From NCBI GenBank assembly GCA_004026145.2, contig CP034992.1, positions 7,470,135 through 7,534,134 of the forward strand: a stretch of 64,000 nucleotides of DNA, in the 5' to 3' direction. Made by a program: the position numbers and the translations under genes. Below are positions 47,501 through 62,016 of this stretch, piece after piece. The DNA is from Takifugu bimaculatus (taxonomy: Eukaryota; Chordata; Actinopteri; Tetraodontiformes; Tetraodontidae). Under the pieces are notes generated by a model, which searched no databases, was not told where the DNA came from, and was given only the letters and a program-made list of their open reading frames with translations. Every line of letters starts with the position of its first letter. Position 1 is the stretch's first letter.

Positions 47501-49486
47501 CATAATGAAATATGACATGGCACAAAAGCTCTGATTCTAATCTGCTCTGACACGCGATCAGATGAGGATGACCTCTTGACCTTGACTGACAAGTGAGACA
47601 AGCACAGGGAAGGGGATACACGGAGGATCAAGAAGGCAAACAAACTCCAAAGAAAGGGACAATACCTGCAAGTAGGAAGGCCGCTGGTAGTCGTGGGGGG
47701 GTTGGTAGGCAATCAAATCGGTATCCGGGGGTTAATCAAGCCATCGGGATCGTTGGACTGTGGGGAGTTACGTGCTGCATTGATAACTCTCATCAGTTAC
47801 TCCAGGTTTTTATGTGTTGAGGAACAAATCCCTCCAGGTAGTGACTCAGAGCGATGTCGGCAACTGTCTCCAGCCACTTCCTTGTCAATGACTTGCAAAG
47901 AGGTAGATGTGTTTTAGACATTAAACCCTGGAAAAATCAATGAAAACCATTGATTGCCAAACACGTTTTCACCACAAAAACACACCCAGGAGAGCGCCTG
48001 AAAAGCAAAGATGAGTGTCGCACAAAAGCTACCGAAGTGGTCGTTAAATGGATTATTTTAAAAGTCAGTTAGACCCTTTTAACATGTCCCTGACTAATGT
48101 AGTGGTGTACTTCACTGTTGTTGTTGTTGCTGTTGCTGGAGACAGGGACAGTCTCAGAAGTTAAGGTCCAACCGACCAGAGACGATGACCTCCGAGGACC
48201 CCCCCCAAACTAGCGTTGCTGGTGATAGAAGCGGGGGCGTCCAGGGGAATTACTGCAGGACGTCTAGAACCAGGACTGCTGCTGAGGGACTTCGTGGAGA
48301 TGGACAAACAGAAACAGTTTTGCATTTTTCACTTGTTTGAGTAACACCGATGCAACTATGTGTCACAACTTTCAGGCAAAACTTAAAAAAAAACTTTTTA
48401 AAACTGCTGTGGGGACTGTATAATGATAAATGTCTGTTTTTCCCAGAGCAGCATCATAACTTCTCATGTGCTTTTGGCCTGGCTTGGGTAGATAGTGGCC
48501 GGATTTTATTTTCTAGAAAGCAGACTTTCTGCCTCCCGATACCCCCTCCCCCCACACACACATAACCCCCCCACCCCACCTGCGTTCATTCAGCTGAAGT
48601 CGGCAGTGGTTTTGCATCAGCGTCCCCACAGCCTCTTTCATGATTTCCACAGTAACACAGTGACAGATAAATAATGTGGCCTTGCTGTTTTAGAGAGTGG
48701 GGAAGCGGGGGGGGATGGGGGGGTTGAGGGGGGGGGGTTGGTGATAGTTAGAATGAAGGGGAGGGGTAGTGGTGGTCTGTGTGTTCGGAGCAGGCAGGTC
48801 TAGAGAGGAAGGGGAGAATGGAGGTGAGGGGTGGCTGTAACTGAATCCCCCCCCTTCAGCTTTTGCCCAGGATGGCTGTGTGATGCCCCCTGGCATTTTA
48901 CTGCAGCAGGAGAACAACTATGACCTTAATTAAGCCTGAGATGACTAGGAAAGATGGGGGGGTGAGGAGGGGAGGGGAGCAGAAACGGGATCTTCCTCGT
49001 TTGACGGCAGCTGTTACAATATTAAAACAGACGCTGGCTGGACTCTAACAAACAGGATCATTCATGAAGATACAGTAGATCCCTCCTCCGGGAGAGGACG
49101 CATTCAAATTCTTCCCAAAGATAAATCCGGCCTTCCTCCTGCGAACCGGACTGCATGGAAAGCGGCGATAACAAGGCGTGACTTGTGGCGGGATACGGTG
49201 AGGTGTCAGAGCGAGGGCTCGTGGAGGTGATGGAAGTCGCGGCGTGCATGAATCACCGCTGTGACAAAGCTCTCCAATAGGCAGATAAGTGCACATTAGC
49301 GGCGAGGCAGATCTGTCATCGTCTGCCTCTGGGCCGTCGATCCTGCCCCCTCCTCCCGGAAACTGATGCCGGTTTGAGATGACTCCTCCTCTGCTCCGGC
49401 GTTCCACGGCCCAAACACATTCCTTCCATAACATACAGAGATATAAACCTCCATAGGTTGGAATTTTATACATATTCCTATTTCAT

Positions 49487-49526
49487 CACACACACACACA
49501 GACACACACACACACACACACACACA
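49487..49526. repeat. (CA)n microsatellite
   Basis: About 40 bp of CA with one GACA interruption. Confidence 0.9.
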
Positions 49527-50979
49527 ATCCAATCCAGCTTGCAGTTTTCAATTGCAAGGAATCGCTCATTTTAATACTGTGTCACGGCCGCATCCAGATT
49601 AAAAGTAGCATCTTTTTAATGAATGCAAGAATATAAATTAGACCCAAGACGGTAACTTCTAAAAGGAACCAAAACAATAGAGGATAAATGGTGTGTAGAG
49701 CAACATCAACCATGCTTCCAGGGATCAACGCCAAGCTTTATCATCCAACGTCCTAAGTTGGAGAAGTCTGAATTGATAACTGCAGAGAGCTTGTTATGCT
49801 AGCTGGGTCGTAGCAAGAGGGATCGATACCAGGGAGGAAACGCTGCAAACAACTACAAGCGACTCAGGACAGCCTAAACACGATCTCCATCTGAACTAGC
49901 ATGTCTTGCATTGGCTGCAGAGGAAAGAGAGGCGGACGCGGAAAATGTCCTCCCTCGTGTATCAAACCATCTGTCTTTGTTCACCACAGTTAAGTATTAA
50001 AACCTAAAAATATCCCGGTGCTCCTGCCATCGTCTGCCATCAGACTCTGTCACGCTTCCCTGATCATCCCTTTTATTACCTGAAGGTGTCCTGCATGTGG
50101 CAGCAGGAAGCCTCATTCTGATATTAATTGTAATGGCGACAATTCCAGAGCTCTACAAGCATTACAACAATCTTCTAATAAGCCAAATATACTGATAACG
50201 AGCAGTTAGTTCCATCTCCAGAAGGCCTTGAGTACCCAGGCAGTGTTACAGAGGGAAGCGGGAGCTCGGTGCCAAATAGAAACCACGCTGGAAAGCTCCC
50301 CAATCAATGTTATTTTCTGTCTCAGTACCAGACCAACTGTCTATTCATCTGTTTCTTTCAAATGAAAGGTGCGCTGCTATGTAACACTTGTGGTGGAGAG
50401 ATCTGCCACTTAATTAAAATGTTACACATTGTGTCTTTATCGCTCTACAGGCGCAGCAGACTGCGAACGAGCGCTCCCTAAAGCGCCGCGCGATTGATCA
50501 GAGCAAGAAAATGAAAGACGCTTGAGTGAAAACACACAGCGCAGTTTCTTATTCTTTTTTTTTTAATTATTATTTGAGTGTTGGCCGCGGCCTTGGAAAT
50601 TAAAAGAGCCACGAACAACTGTCAGATGGGGTGGGGGGGCGGACACGTCTGTGGTGGGCTGCTTTGTGTCCAAAATCTAATTCCAATATGGGGGGGGGGG
50701 CACGTGCTGGTCCATATGATCCATCAAATGCGTTTGTTTGGATTGCACTTGTAAAGGAGAAAAGGGTTTACATTAGCCAGAGTGTACATGTGGTCCTGTA
50801 CATGCAGCCGCCCTCCCTCTGAATACAGACGGATGAATAATTTATCCCGCTACAATCCAACTGGGAACGTCCTTGGTATTTACATTTTATCGTCAAGGGC
50901 GCGAGGTTAGCCATCGCTGCACTCTTAGCGCATGACACTTCCTGGTCCCTCGTCCCTGTGTACAATCACAAGGAGGGAC

Positions 50980-51708
<729 letters not shown>

Positions 51709-52153
51709 ACAGCAGCTAACTCTGCACAATAACATCAGTGTTTACACCAGACAACTTAGTTTCCTTCCAACAATTATGAGGGAAATTGAATCTCAGGAAA
51801 TGTTCGTTTTCTCGTCCATTAGACCAAACAATAACGTCGTCCTGCGCAGGTTTACAAAAACATCTGTCTTCAAAAGAGTGTCTGGGAAAAGGAACATGAG
51901 CCGGCTGATGTGGTTCTGCAGGTCGGAGCCGTCGGACCATCCTCCAGCTTCGTCTTTGCCCTCTTTTTTGTTTTAAAATCATCAATTTAAATGAACGTGT
52001 CTCCGTCGGCCCGGCGTACAGAAAGGCAAAATAAACCCCAGCTGAATATTAGCAAAGCTAAACAAAACACACATACTAAATAGTTTTATAACTAAGGATG
52101 ACGAATATTTTTATTACTGCAGATTCCTGGAATCTGAGAGACACAAAAAGAAT

Positions 52154-52179
52154 GTGTGTGTGTGTGTGTGTGTGTGTGT
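52154..52179. repeat. (GT)n microsatellite
   Basis: Perfect 26-bp GT run. Confidence 0.9.
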
Positions 52180-52965
52180 CCTGCATCCTTCTCCCTTTTC
52201 TTCCATCTCCCGGTGAACCTTATTTTCTAAAAGTATCTGTTTGAGAGATAAATGACCACTCTGCTGCCGAGGATGACAGCCTACACAAAGATGATATTGA
52301 ATTGATTTCAGAAATGTTGCAGAACTGACTGTTTGATGTATACTGCTAGACATGAATCATAAAAATTCTATTAAAAAACCCTTGAATGGCTGACACAAGA
52401 ATATTATTTGTGATGATTAATTTGACTCAGTCATTACAATGGGAGTCAAGTCGGAGCGGCTCAGACAAAATTGCTTTTCATTCCCCGTTGGATTCCCCCG
52501 CTATTTTTCTTTCTCTCCTTGGTCTGTGCAGAACTCTGATCTGATTGGACTTACTGTTTTAGCGCCGCGCACACGCCGCTTCTTTATTACCGCTTTGCAG
52601 GGGCTCGGAGGTTTAGTTCCGAAATGAGACGTCCAAATATTTGAAATGAAGTCATGCTTATTCTCAGCAAAGTAAGTGATCAGAAATATTGTCTAAAGGA
52701 CTTAAATATCAAGCTCATCAAAATGCTGTTGCGCTTCATTTTTATCGCAACAAATTTAAACATAATCTTAACCTTAATTCTGCCCTGAAGTCAGTATTAA
52801 TGTGTGCAAAGTTGAGACGCATAATTGGAGCATGTAAAACAACAAAAGGCTGCGCATGTTCAATATTTGCCGTGCACTTTAACATACGTTCACATAAATA
52901 AACATGAGCCTCTTAGATGTTTCCTTGCACAAACCACTCACCTTCCTGGAAGCCTCCTTGGCCAT

Positions 52966-52979
52966 GTAACCATAGTAAC
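52966..52979. promoter_or_regulatory. RFX X-box
   Basis: GTAACCATAGTAAC fits the full X-box consensus GTNRCC-N2-RGYAAC at every fixed position. It lies in the intron, 0.4 kb before the 94-codon exon. Confidence 0.5.
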
Positions 52980-53383
52980 GCAGCCATGAAATAATATAGA
53001 ATATACGTTGACACCGAGTATGGCTCCTTCCGTTTCATTCCAGGGGCTCCCGTCGTTATGGAGATGTCACTTCCTGTTTTAGTCACATGGTTGTCAGCTG
53101 ATCGCCACCCCAGGAGGTTTAGTATGTGGTCGCTGAGTTAAGGTCAACCCTCCAGTTGGATGGGGTTGAGTTTAGGGCACGTGCTGGTGACACTGGTGCC
53201 CTTACTGGTTCTGAATGAAGCTACGTGACTCATCTTTGGGGACACTCGTCCAGACCAGCTCTTTGAATGGTCCCTAGCATAACGAGGAGAAACGTAGCAG
53301 AACTTAACTTTGCTCCTGTTCCGATGATCCGGGATCCATCTCTTCCAGCCACTCTGACTTTTCTCCACCTTTCCCCCCCTCAG

Positions 53384-53665
53384 AGCTACACAGGCCAGAC
53401 CGGGGGCAGCGGAGGAGGGGGCAGCGGCACGGCAGGGGGTAACGGACCCAGGGACGAGGACTACGAAATCCCCCCCATCACCCCTCCCAACCACCCCGAG
53501 CCCCCCCCTCTCCACCTGATGGAGCACGACTCCACGGGCTACCTCTGCCACTCGCTGCCACACAACGGGCTCATCAACCCGTACTCGTACCCGGAGCTGC
53601 CCACGCTCATGATGTCCAACATGCTGGCGCAGGAGAGCCACCTCGTCTCCAACCAGATGCCCTCG
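53384..53665 (+). CDS. tox2: TOX2 coding exon with EDYEIPPITPPN block
   Basis: This is a 282-bp exon (94 codons), phase 0 at both ends: acceptor CCCCCCTCAG|AGC and donor CCCTCG|GTGAGT. It encodes SYTGQ, a Gly/Ser-rich linker, then EDYEIPPITPPNHPEP, LHLMEHDSTGY, LCHSLPHNGLINPYSY and SNMLAQESHLVSNQMPS. EDYEIPPITPPN-PEP--LHL and SNMLAQ-SHL are specific to TOX2; TOX has EDFNIPPITPP and TOX3 has EEFEIPPITPP. The Gly-rich stretch (residues 5-22 of the exon) replaces a few residues in human TOX2. The next exon (SQSQL and SPSPPGSK region) and the HMG box are not seen before 64000. Codon third positions are strongly G/C. Confidence 0.95.
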
Positions 53666-53899
53666 GTGAGTGGACGCCTCGCACGACGCGTTTCTAATTA
53701 CCAGCCGACTGTGCGGAAACGACCACAGAAGGTCGACGCAGATTTCAAGAGGAAACCGAGTGTAATTGTTCATTTGTTGCCGTGTCAGCTCTGACGCCCG
53801 GCGCAGGGGCTTGTGGGTAAATCCATCAGCGTCATACCTACCTTGACAGCACACATCGGTCAATCTGTCAAACCTTCAGACACCAACACGCGCTGATTA

Positions 53900-53930
53900 C
53901 CCCCCCCCCCCCACACACACACACACACAC
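53900..53930. repeat. Poly-C and (CA)n
   Basis: About 13 C followed by about 19 bp of CA. Confidence 0.9.
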
Positions 53931-56102
53931 ATCTAAAGCAGAAAAATCCCGCTGCTTTTCTTTAGGATCCAGTGGATGCGGGCTAAAGGTTAGCGTTCGC
54001 TAGTTAGCCATTACCAGTAACCTTGCTCTTACCGGTGCGATGAATAAATGTAACCTTTGTGCAACACAGTTGTTTTGATTGGAGTAAACAGAAAGCGTCT
54101 TTCACGTGCGCAAAACAACAAACAATGTTCTTCATGATTAGAAACGATGAAGATAAAACAGCCCAAACTGCATCTATTTAAAAAAAAACCCACCCCTGTC
54201 GATTAGATGTAATGTGGGAATATTCCTGCTGGAAATTTGATCCCTGTCTCATTTATCTTCATGTTGATCGCGCGCTCTGGTCGTGACCTTTGTCGTGGAT
54301 CGGCCGCTCCTCTCCCGCGCAGTCACGGCGTCTGTTACCGTTGAATGAGGCGTCCTCGGAGCTTTAATAGACCGGATACGGCAGGTTTGTGGGTCGGCCA
54401 TAAAAATGCATGAGATGTGAAATAACACACGATGAACATTAATGGAAACGACGTACAGGACAGATGGCGGTAAGCGGCGCCGATTGCTATTCTGACAAGC
54501 GACTCACTTAAAGGGCGGCCCTTTTTTCTTCTTTTTTTTCTTGAAGTGGGGACACAATCGCGTCCAAATTGAGTTTATATTCAGGGCCAATTACGAGCAT
54601 AAGAACGAAGACAACTCGGGGAAAGGTGATTTCTGACGCCATTGAAGAGCTGTTATCATCTGATTGAGGTCCCAAAAAAACAACATAATCGTCTCCAACC
54701 TCTTTATCGTCCCTCAGAAAGGTCCTCCTGGATGAAGGAGAAGCGTTTCGACTCCGAAAACGCAGCGTATAAAGCAATTCAGGAATTTCTAAATCAAATA
54801 GCCCGACTGGTGAAACTAGCAAAGCGTAGCAGAGGCTCATTTGTGCTGAGAAGCCAGTGTCTATTAAAGCGCCGGCTCACCTTGACACAGTCTGCCGAGC
54901 GCAGTAATTAAGTAAACGCTGCAGTTCAAACAGGAGATGCTATCATAATGAATGCCTCACTTGACACGCAGAGATAAATAACAAGGGTTCATTCGGATTT
55001 TTGGACGATTTCAAGTGGCAGAAAACGCACCCGCGGTTGTTTTTTTTATTTTATTTATTATTTTTTTATTTTTTTCCCGAGTGTCCGGAGTGTGTTCCTG
55101 CGTCCTCGCAACAGACAATATCTCTGCTGTTGAAATGGATCCACTACATCTGGAGGTCAGGCCTTATATTCAATCTTGAGCACATTGGAAAAAAAAAAGA
55201 GAGAGAGAGAAAAAAAAATCCATTAGGGTTCATCTTTCCTGCATCAGCCATTCTATTGTGGGTCTGCAGTGAGATCTGTTTTCATCAGGCAGATTCAATA
55301 CGTGAGCTGGGCAATGAAAAGAGCGCAATAGAGTCGGATGGAGGGAGGAGGGGTAGCTGGGTGGGGGGTTGGGGGGGCATTGTGCAGAGCAGGTAGAGAT
55401 GGCAGAGAGGGAAGGGGTAACTCTTATTTAAAGCGAGCGTATCCCTGCAGTTTTCTGGATTTCATTATTCGATATGTTGGAGATAATTCGGTTGAGTGAA
55501 ATAAGGTTATTCTGCCTCCACAAAGGGCCGACAGCCTCTGATCCTCTGAGTGCTCTCACATGATTCCAGCTCCAAGCTTCTCCAATGGGGGGGGGGGGGG
55601 GTGCAAGAATGTAAATATGAAATAAACAGGCTAATTTCAACAAAAAGGAAGAGTTTGTAGCGGAGCCGTTAATCACACAGAGCAGGACGGTCGGTGATAA
55701 CTTGCTTTTTAGCTAATGGTTAGCTAAACAATGCCTAAAGTGGGGCTAGTCATTGTAATAAATGGGAAAATGTAGGTTTCTTCCATCGTCCCATCCAAAA
55801 TATCCCCCAAACAATAAGAGGTTGCAAAGATTCACCCCTGCCACGTGACACAATCCAAATCTTTCATACGTTAGCGGCCCCCATTAGCAGCAGGAGACGT
55901 GACACCGATACCTTCCACCACGCTGGAGGTTGGGATTAGGATTAGATTTTTGTTCGGACCTGCTCCACCTGCTGACCTGACATTTCTCAACCTTTACTCA
56001 TCACACATGAAGGTGCTTCAGAGATGTTCTCCAGTACTGAATATGCCAAGTGCTGCATCTAAATAAACTAGCTATTTCAGCCACAAACTGTTATGCACGT
56101 GA

Positions 56103-56117
56103 CCACTAGCTGGCGCT
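56103..56117 (+). promoter_or_regulatory. CTCF-like motif
   Basis: CCACTAGCTGGCGCT matches the CTCF core except at one variable position. It is in + orientation. Confidence 0.4.
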
Positions 56118-57343
56118 TAATTCACAACAAGGTTATTGATAATGCATTTGTTTTGGATCACCTGTAAGGTCACGAGGCTCTTAGGGTCGTTAAAAACACG
56201 ATTGAAGAAGTGAAGAATGAAGAAAGGTGGTTGACAACCTGCACCATTGTTTTAATAACTTTAGTCACTTTCTCCTGATGTTTACTGTGCTGTAGGTTGG
56301 AGCTCATCCTGGACCAACCTGATATCTTTCAGAGTTTTTTTTTTTGATGCTCTGATGCACTTGGCAGCTCCCCTCCAGCCTCTCTCTGCCTCCTTCCCTC
56401 TGTTAATGCCCCCACTGTCATAGCATCTACAAGTTCCAAAACACATTAGACATTTAATAGCCATGCTCAGGTTGCACTGATCTTATCAATACAGCCCAGA
56501 ATGATACTCATCTCTCTTACAGCTCCTGAATAATTTGGACTCACATGTGAACCGGCCTTGTTGTTGCCCATCCTCTCTCTCTGTATTTACACCAAAAACT
56601 GCCATAAAACACTGAAATAAAGCTAAAACACTCATGTTTGTGCTCCATACCCACCTATTGAGGATTTCAGCTGCTTGTCGAGTTCGACCTGTCCCTGGCA
56701 CCGGAATAAATTATCTTTGATTGAGCTTTTTTTTTGCCCCCCCTCCCTCCCAGAATGATGCATGATGCATGCAGTATTAGCCATCATCAAACTGGCTGGA
56801 GTGTGATGTTTTGAATATGGAACAGATGATGAATGTATAATCAGCCGGTGGATGCGATGAATAAACGCGGCGCATTAGCAAAACGAGCTACGCGCAGGTA
56901 TCATCTCATCTGTTGCTTCTTTGTGAGGCTGCACGACTCTTGGTCAGAACTTTTGTTGGAACATTATAGACCCCCACCAACCCACACACACACACCTTCA
57001 CTTGCATTCATATTCAAATTTCATCCACAGCTACATTTGGATGTAAGAATTTCCTCACAAGCTCTTTATCTGCGGTTGTTGAGGTTAATTATGGAGCATT
57101 AATCCCATCCCCGCGATTGTCATGTTAAATTGGGTGGGGTGGGGCAGGGTGGGGGGTGTGGGGGTGTGAGGGGTTCCCTCTACTTTTACCAGCGAGGTAT
57201 TAAGTGCTGCCGGCAGGTGCCGGCTCCCAGCGCCCCTGTGAATGAAATATGAGCTGCAATGTCAACTGAACTTGTCACAGACAAGCTGGGATGAATTAAT
57301 GATGAGAGAGCAGAGGTGTGTTTTAATGTGTCGCCTCTGTGAT

Positions 57344-57377
57344 GTGTGTGTGTGTGTGTGTGTGGGGGGGGGGGGGG
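57344..57377. repeat. (GT)n followed by a G homopolymer
   Basis: About 20 bp of GT running into 13-14 consecutive G. Confidence 0.9.
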
Positions 57378-58128
57378 TCGAAGCGGGCACATTATCACAC
57401 ACTGTACTCCTGCAGAAACAGAACAAACTACTGATGGATGAGAGATGAAGGGATACATTCACACAGTTGATTCCACTCTCCGAATGCGCCACTTTTTTTT
57501 TTTAAACTCGGAAAATATTGCAATTAGATGCTCATAGACTTTCTTTTCCCCGCATGAACTTTAAACGTCTCCTACCTCTGCCTTTAAAGGCTTCCTGCTC
57601 TTTGAGGCTTCGTTTTATGCTCTTCATTCAGATGAAGAAAACCCATTTCTCCTTTAAAAGACCTTCATTTCCAGACGTTTTAAAAAAGGGATTAGAGCGT
57701 CTGTGGAAAAATGATGGAATGTCTGTCGCTTTTCACCACAGTTCAACAAGCGCGGCGACAGAAGGGGACCTGCGTTCGTTATTTATTCCACCGTCGATTT
57801 GGGCAGAGATGATTAGAACCGATCAGCGCCTGCAGCCCGACGGAAATATTGGGGGGAAAAGTGCTTCTTTAAAGTGCTCTCCATCTTTTTTCTTTCCTTT
57901 TTCTTGTTTGTTTGCATTGTTTTGTTTTTCCAGATTGCCCCTTAGGCTAATGTTCCATGTGGCATTTCCCTCCCCCCCCATAAATGAGCCGTCGCAGCTG
58001 TAAATCACTGGACAAACACAGACTGGAAAGGTTCAGAGATTTATGTAACGCATTCATGTTTTCCACTTCCTCATTTTCGTACTCCACTGGTAAAGCCTAG
58101 CTAATAAAAGGTCCTATTAATATTTCCT

Positions 58129-58141
58129 GTTGCTTAGCAAC
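58129..58141. promoter_or_regulatory. RFX X-box, palindromic
   Basis: GTTGCTTAGCAAC is a perfect inverted repeat (GTTGCT, 1-bp spacer, AGCAAC), a classic X-box form. It sits in unique intron sequence. Confidence 0.45.
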
Positions 58142-58392
58142 GGCAGGCAGCAAGTAATAGCATTCTGGGGAAAAATAGATGACCGATAAGAAAAAATTCA
58201 ATTCTTTTCTTACCTCCTGGGAGAAAGTGCCTTATTTCTCTGGCAATGGGATATGAAACTGTAGTTGTATATTAAGCGGCGCCTTCAAAGGAATAGGGGC
58301 TATTTTCCAATTAGGTTATTTTGAGGGGGGTTTTATTGCAGCGACGGAGGTCCGTCTAATTTCACCACCAGGGTAACGTCAATGAATTGTGG

Positions 58393-58405
58393 GATTAAGC
58401 TAATC
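58393..58405. promoter_or_regulatory. Inverted pair of OTX/PITX-type cores
   Basis: GATTA and TAATC separated by AGC form an inverted pair of K50-type homeodomain cores, preceded by GG (GGATTA is the preferred form). It is in unique sequence between 58.3 and 58.5 kb. Motif evidence only. Confidence 0.3.
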
Positions 58406-59276
58406 AGAGTAGCCATATCATTCCCCGCCGTTCTTTTTAATCAGGAGTTTTGAGAAGGTGCCGTCAGATAACTAGCTAAAAACTTTATCCGCGCCCATTG
58501 TGCTCGTCAAAGCCAGCGCAACAGCTCAGCTATAGACAACCCCTGACGGCGCAATATTTCAAGATGTGCTAGTGCACACGCGTGTTGTTGTCGCCATCCT
58601 TCCCTGTACAGATGTGATCAACAGCCCCATTCAAGTAAAGAACAGGAGCTAAAGGCACAAAGGCAGATCCATTATGAGGCGGATGGCGAGATAAGGGATT
58701 TCATATTACACTTAGCCACGGGCCCCTGCTGAGATTTATCATGCCATGAAATCATGTCCATATTGCACTGTAGCCTATCTCAACCATCCATCAGCTCATT
58801 GTGCTTCCATCACCAGGAATATTCCGTCCCGATGACGTCGGAGAGCTCCCTTCCCCCCATAATATCTCATGGGGACCCCTCCCCTGCAGCAGCAGCAGCC
58901 ACCGGTCCGGCTGTGGCTGCTAACGGGCGCGGGGTGATTAAAACACTCCTGGCATCCATGTATCAGTTCATTATGAGCAGCGCTACTCACAGTTTAAGAG
59001 CCATAAGCTGCTGCAGGGATCACGGGTGGAATTAATCCTCCACGGTACGTCCTCCTGCAACGATGAGATAATTGTCTCTTTACATTAGCAGAAATATAGT
59101 TTTATTTAAAGGAGTCCAGCTTCCTTTAAAAAAAAAATCTTAGTTTGTTCATCTTGAGCAATTTAAGTAAGAAAGAAAGTGGAATAAAAGCAGGTTCAAC
59201 TACTTGCTATAAAACATTTATTACTATATATCTTCTTTAGTTCATTACCTTTGTGAACTAAGACTCAGCTAACACC

Positions 59277-59322
59277 CCCTCCCACCCCCACCCCCACCCC
59301 CACTCCCACCCACCCCTCACCC
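59277..59322. repeat. C-rich (CCCCCA)n tract
   Basis: About 46 bp of CCCCCA and CCCA units. The minus strand is G-rich and has quadruplex potential. Confidence 0.85.
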
Positions 59323-59403
59323 CCTTTTATTGGGGCACATCTGCCTCCACATATCAGTTGTGTTTGTTTATTGTTGTTTGCATTATGTTTGAATCTATAT
59401 TCA

Positions 59404-59448
59404 TGTGTGTGTGTGTGTGGAACCCCCACCCCCAAACACACAGACATG

Positions 59449-59482
<34 letters not shown>
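59404..59482. repeat. (GT)n and (CA)n arrays facing each other
   Basis: A short GT run (59404-59419) and a CA run (59452-59482) are separated by about 32 bp. As complementary sequences in opposite sense they could fold into a hairpin in RNA. Confidence 0.85.
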
Positions 59483-59486
<4 letters not shown>

Positions 59487-61120
59487 TGTTGTGTTTGACA
59501 CTGCAGTCAGGGGGCTCATTAGTGGGAGCAGGGGAACCTTCCCTCCCCCTGTCAGGAGGTGCCTGTCCCCTGCTGCTCCTCACACACATGTCATGTCAGC
59601 GGCGGCTCTGATGCTGCGACGCTCCTCTTTGTGAGGTGAGCTCAGAGACACACCCGGGCTGAGAGCAGGGGGAGACAAAAAAAAGGTGGCGGGGGGGTAG
59701 AGAGCGAAGAGAAGAAGAGAACACAGAAGAAAGGCAGAGAAACAGGCGCGAGATGAGGTGGAGGGGGAAATAAAAGCAGAGGAGTTTCTGACATTAGCAG
59801 TAATGAGGAACACGGAGGACGATGCCGAGGGGGACATCATGACATTACTGACTGCAGATCAGCTTTTTACTGCCACTGTGTCACCCTGAGAGGGGTTCGG
59901 GGTGGGACCCAACTCTTGGAAAACCCAAGGTCAATCACCGTGTCTTTATTGAAACGACCTCAGCTGACAGTAACTCTGCAAATCCCACTCCCACCGCCGT
60001 CCCTTCCTGTCCTGCTGCGGTATTGAAAGGGCCGAATCCCCAATTGTTGTTTTCGCGGCAACGTTTCGCCGCCGCCTGGAACATCCCTGGAATAAATCGC
60101 TAAAGTTTTGGAATAACTTCTTCCTTCTGCCAGATTAATGACTTGATCCCTGATCAGCCCAACGACTTGGAAACTTTAAATAACAAAAAGAGTCCTTATG
60201 ATTAGACACTGAACGCAACCTCGCGCTGTCATGTTTGACACCACCGAGCGGCTGCCAAACGCTGGCATGAGGTCGGCGTAGCTGAATGCAGTTGGCTGCT
60301 GTACACCCGGGTCACAGCTACCGTCTAATCAAAGTCTCCATATCAAAAGTAGTTTTGAAACCCAAGATTGGTCGATTTTCCCCTTTATTGAACGTCTCCG
60401 CCTGTTTTTGCCTTTATTCTTAAGTACAATATGATTAATAATTCTGCACTCCAATAGATTGTTTCGGTGCAGGTGACCCTCCGGAGGCGTGTGGGAGCTC
60501 TGTAATCCAAAAAGACCTGGATAAAGAGAGAAGGAGGGGAGAGAGGGCGGCGTGAAGGGTCTCTGTGGGAAAGAGAGTTGTTAGTGCTCTGCCCTGAGGG
60601 TGAATGAGAAGTAGCTTTGAGCGCTGCGAGGCCCAGGGCTGCCTCCCCACCTAAAGGCGTGTTTACCGCCGCGTCGCTCCGCCGCTGTGCTTTTGAAGGA
60701 TCAGTCTCCAACGCGCCTCTAATTAAAGCTGTCATGGCTGGTTGCCTGCAGGGATAATGTTCTATTATTATAGTCATTTGTTTCAATTAAACGCTGGGTG
60801 ATTTTACAATAGCAGCCGTGAACCTGCGCGAGTGAGTCATCACTCTAAACAAGATGGCTCCAGTCAAGCAGAGGGAAGAGGAGGGGAAAGTCTCAGGACT
60901 CACAGGAGCATTGATCACTGTGTGTTTTAGCAGGGCGGGAAGGGACCGAGGGGGGGCAGAGAGACAGCCTGTTAGCGCTGACTGATGCAGCGCTGCACTA
61001 GATGTCCCTTTAAAAGAGATCAAAGGAAACAGCTAAGCGCTATCGGGCAATATCGTTATGTCTGCCGCTATTCTGCCACTGTGAACGGCAGATTTTCAAC
61101 CATTTCCGATGCTAACTTTA

Positions 61121-61135
61121 GCCACCAGGTGGCGT
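61121..61135 (+). promoter_or_regulatory. CTCF-like motif
   Basis: GCCACCAGGTGGCGT matches the CTCF core well and contains the palindrome GCCACCAGGTGGC. Motif evidence only. Confidence 0.4.
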
Positions 61136-62016
61136 TTTATCGCAGTGATTCATTGTCCGGCCTACACTTAACAAAATGCAGAATTAGTTCCAGGTATTTC
61201 AAAGAGTTTCAGGCTTCCCTTGCGATCCGCTGCGATTCTAACAGCGGCGTGAAAGTAGGAATGTCAGGAAGCCATTCCGAGGAGCGATTCAAAACGCAGG
61301 ACGATTTTCTGCGTTCCACTTGGCGAGTGTGTCAGTTTTTCAGATAGGGTTGTGTAACGCTTAAAAAAAAAGAATTGTTGCCTTAATCCGACTATAAATG
61401 AAACTGAAGTGCATGTTAACACGTTAGCTCGGAACAAAAACATCCAAGAAAGGTGGTCGCAGAGGAAGAATTGCGCGCACGTCATCTGCACGACTGGTAA
61501 TTTGAATATTACATAGGAGATGAACAAAGCATTTTACATTTATCCATCTTCCTGTTGTTCCAAATGACAATAATACAGCTAAGAAACGCTTAAAGGTGCA
61601 GTGAGACACAAAGGAGACACAGATAGAGTCATCAGGACAGAGAGGTTGCCTCTGCTTCTCCTCCTCCTGCGGTGGTATACAGGCCTCTTTTCCTCCCCTC
61701 TCTCATCTCTGGGCTGCTGGTCAGATCCCTTTAGCTAAATCAAACATTGCAGGCAATTGGAGCAGCCGTGAAACCATTTCAAATGTAGGGTCAGCAGGAG
61801 CGGCCCAACAATGGATTGGTGGTATTCCATCTCGAACCCAATGTGCTTCCCATAATTGGAAAGCCTTTGTCATTTGACTCCCATTTGACTATGATGTACA
61901 AGTTGTGACTCCAAACAGGACAGGCGTAATGGCGTCAGAGGGGCACGCTCACATCCAGTTTCCTGGCTTTACATCACAGTTTAGGTCTGCTGCTCGTCGG
62001 CAGGAGGCTATAGCTG

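Noticed and set aside
53144..53863. 239-codon minus-strand open frame over the tox2 exon
   Set aside because: Mirror image of a GC-rich coding exon. The plus strand has TOX2 homology and splice sites; the minus frame has neither.
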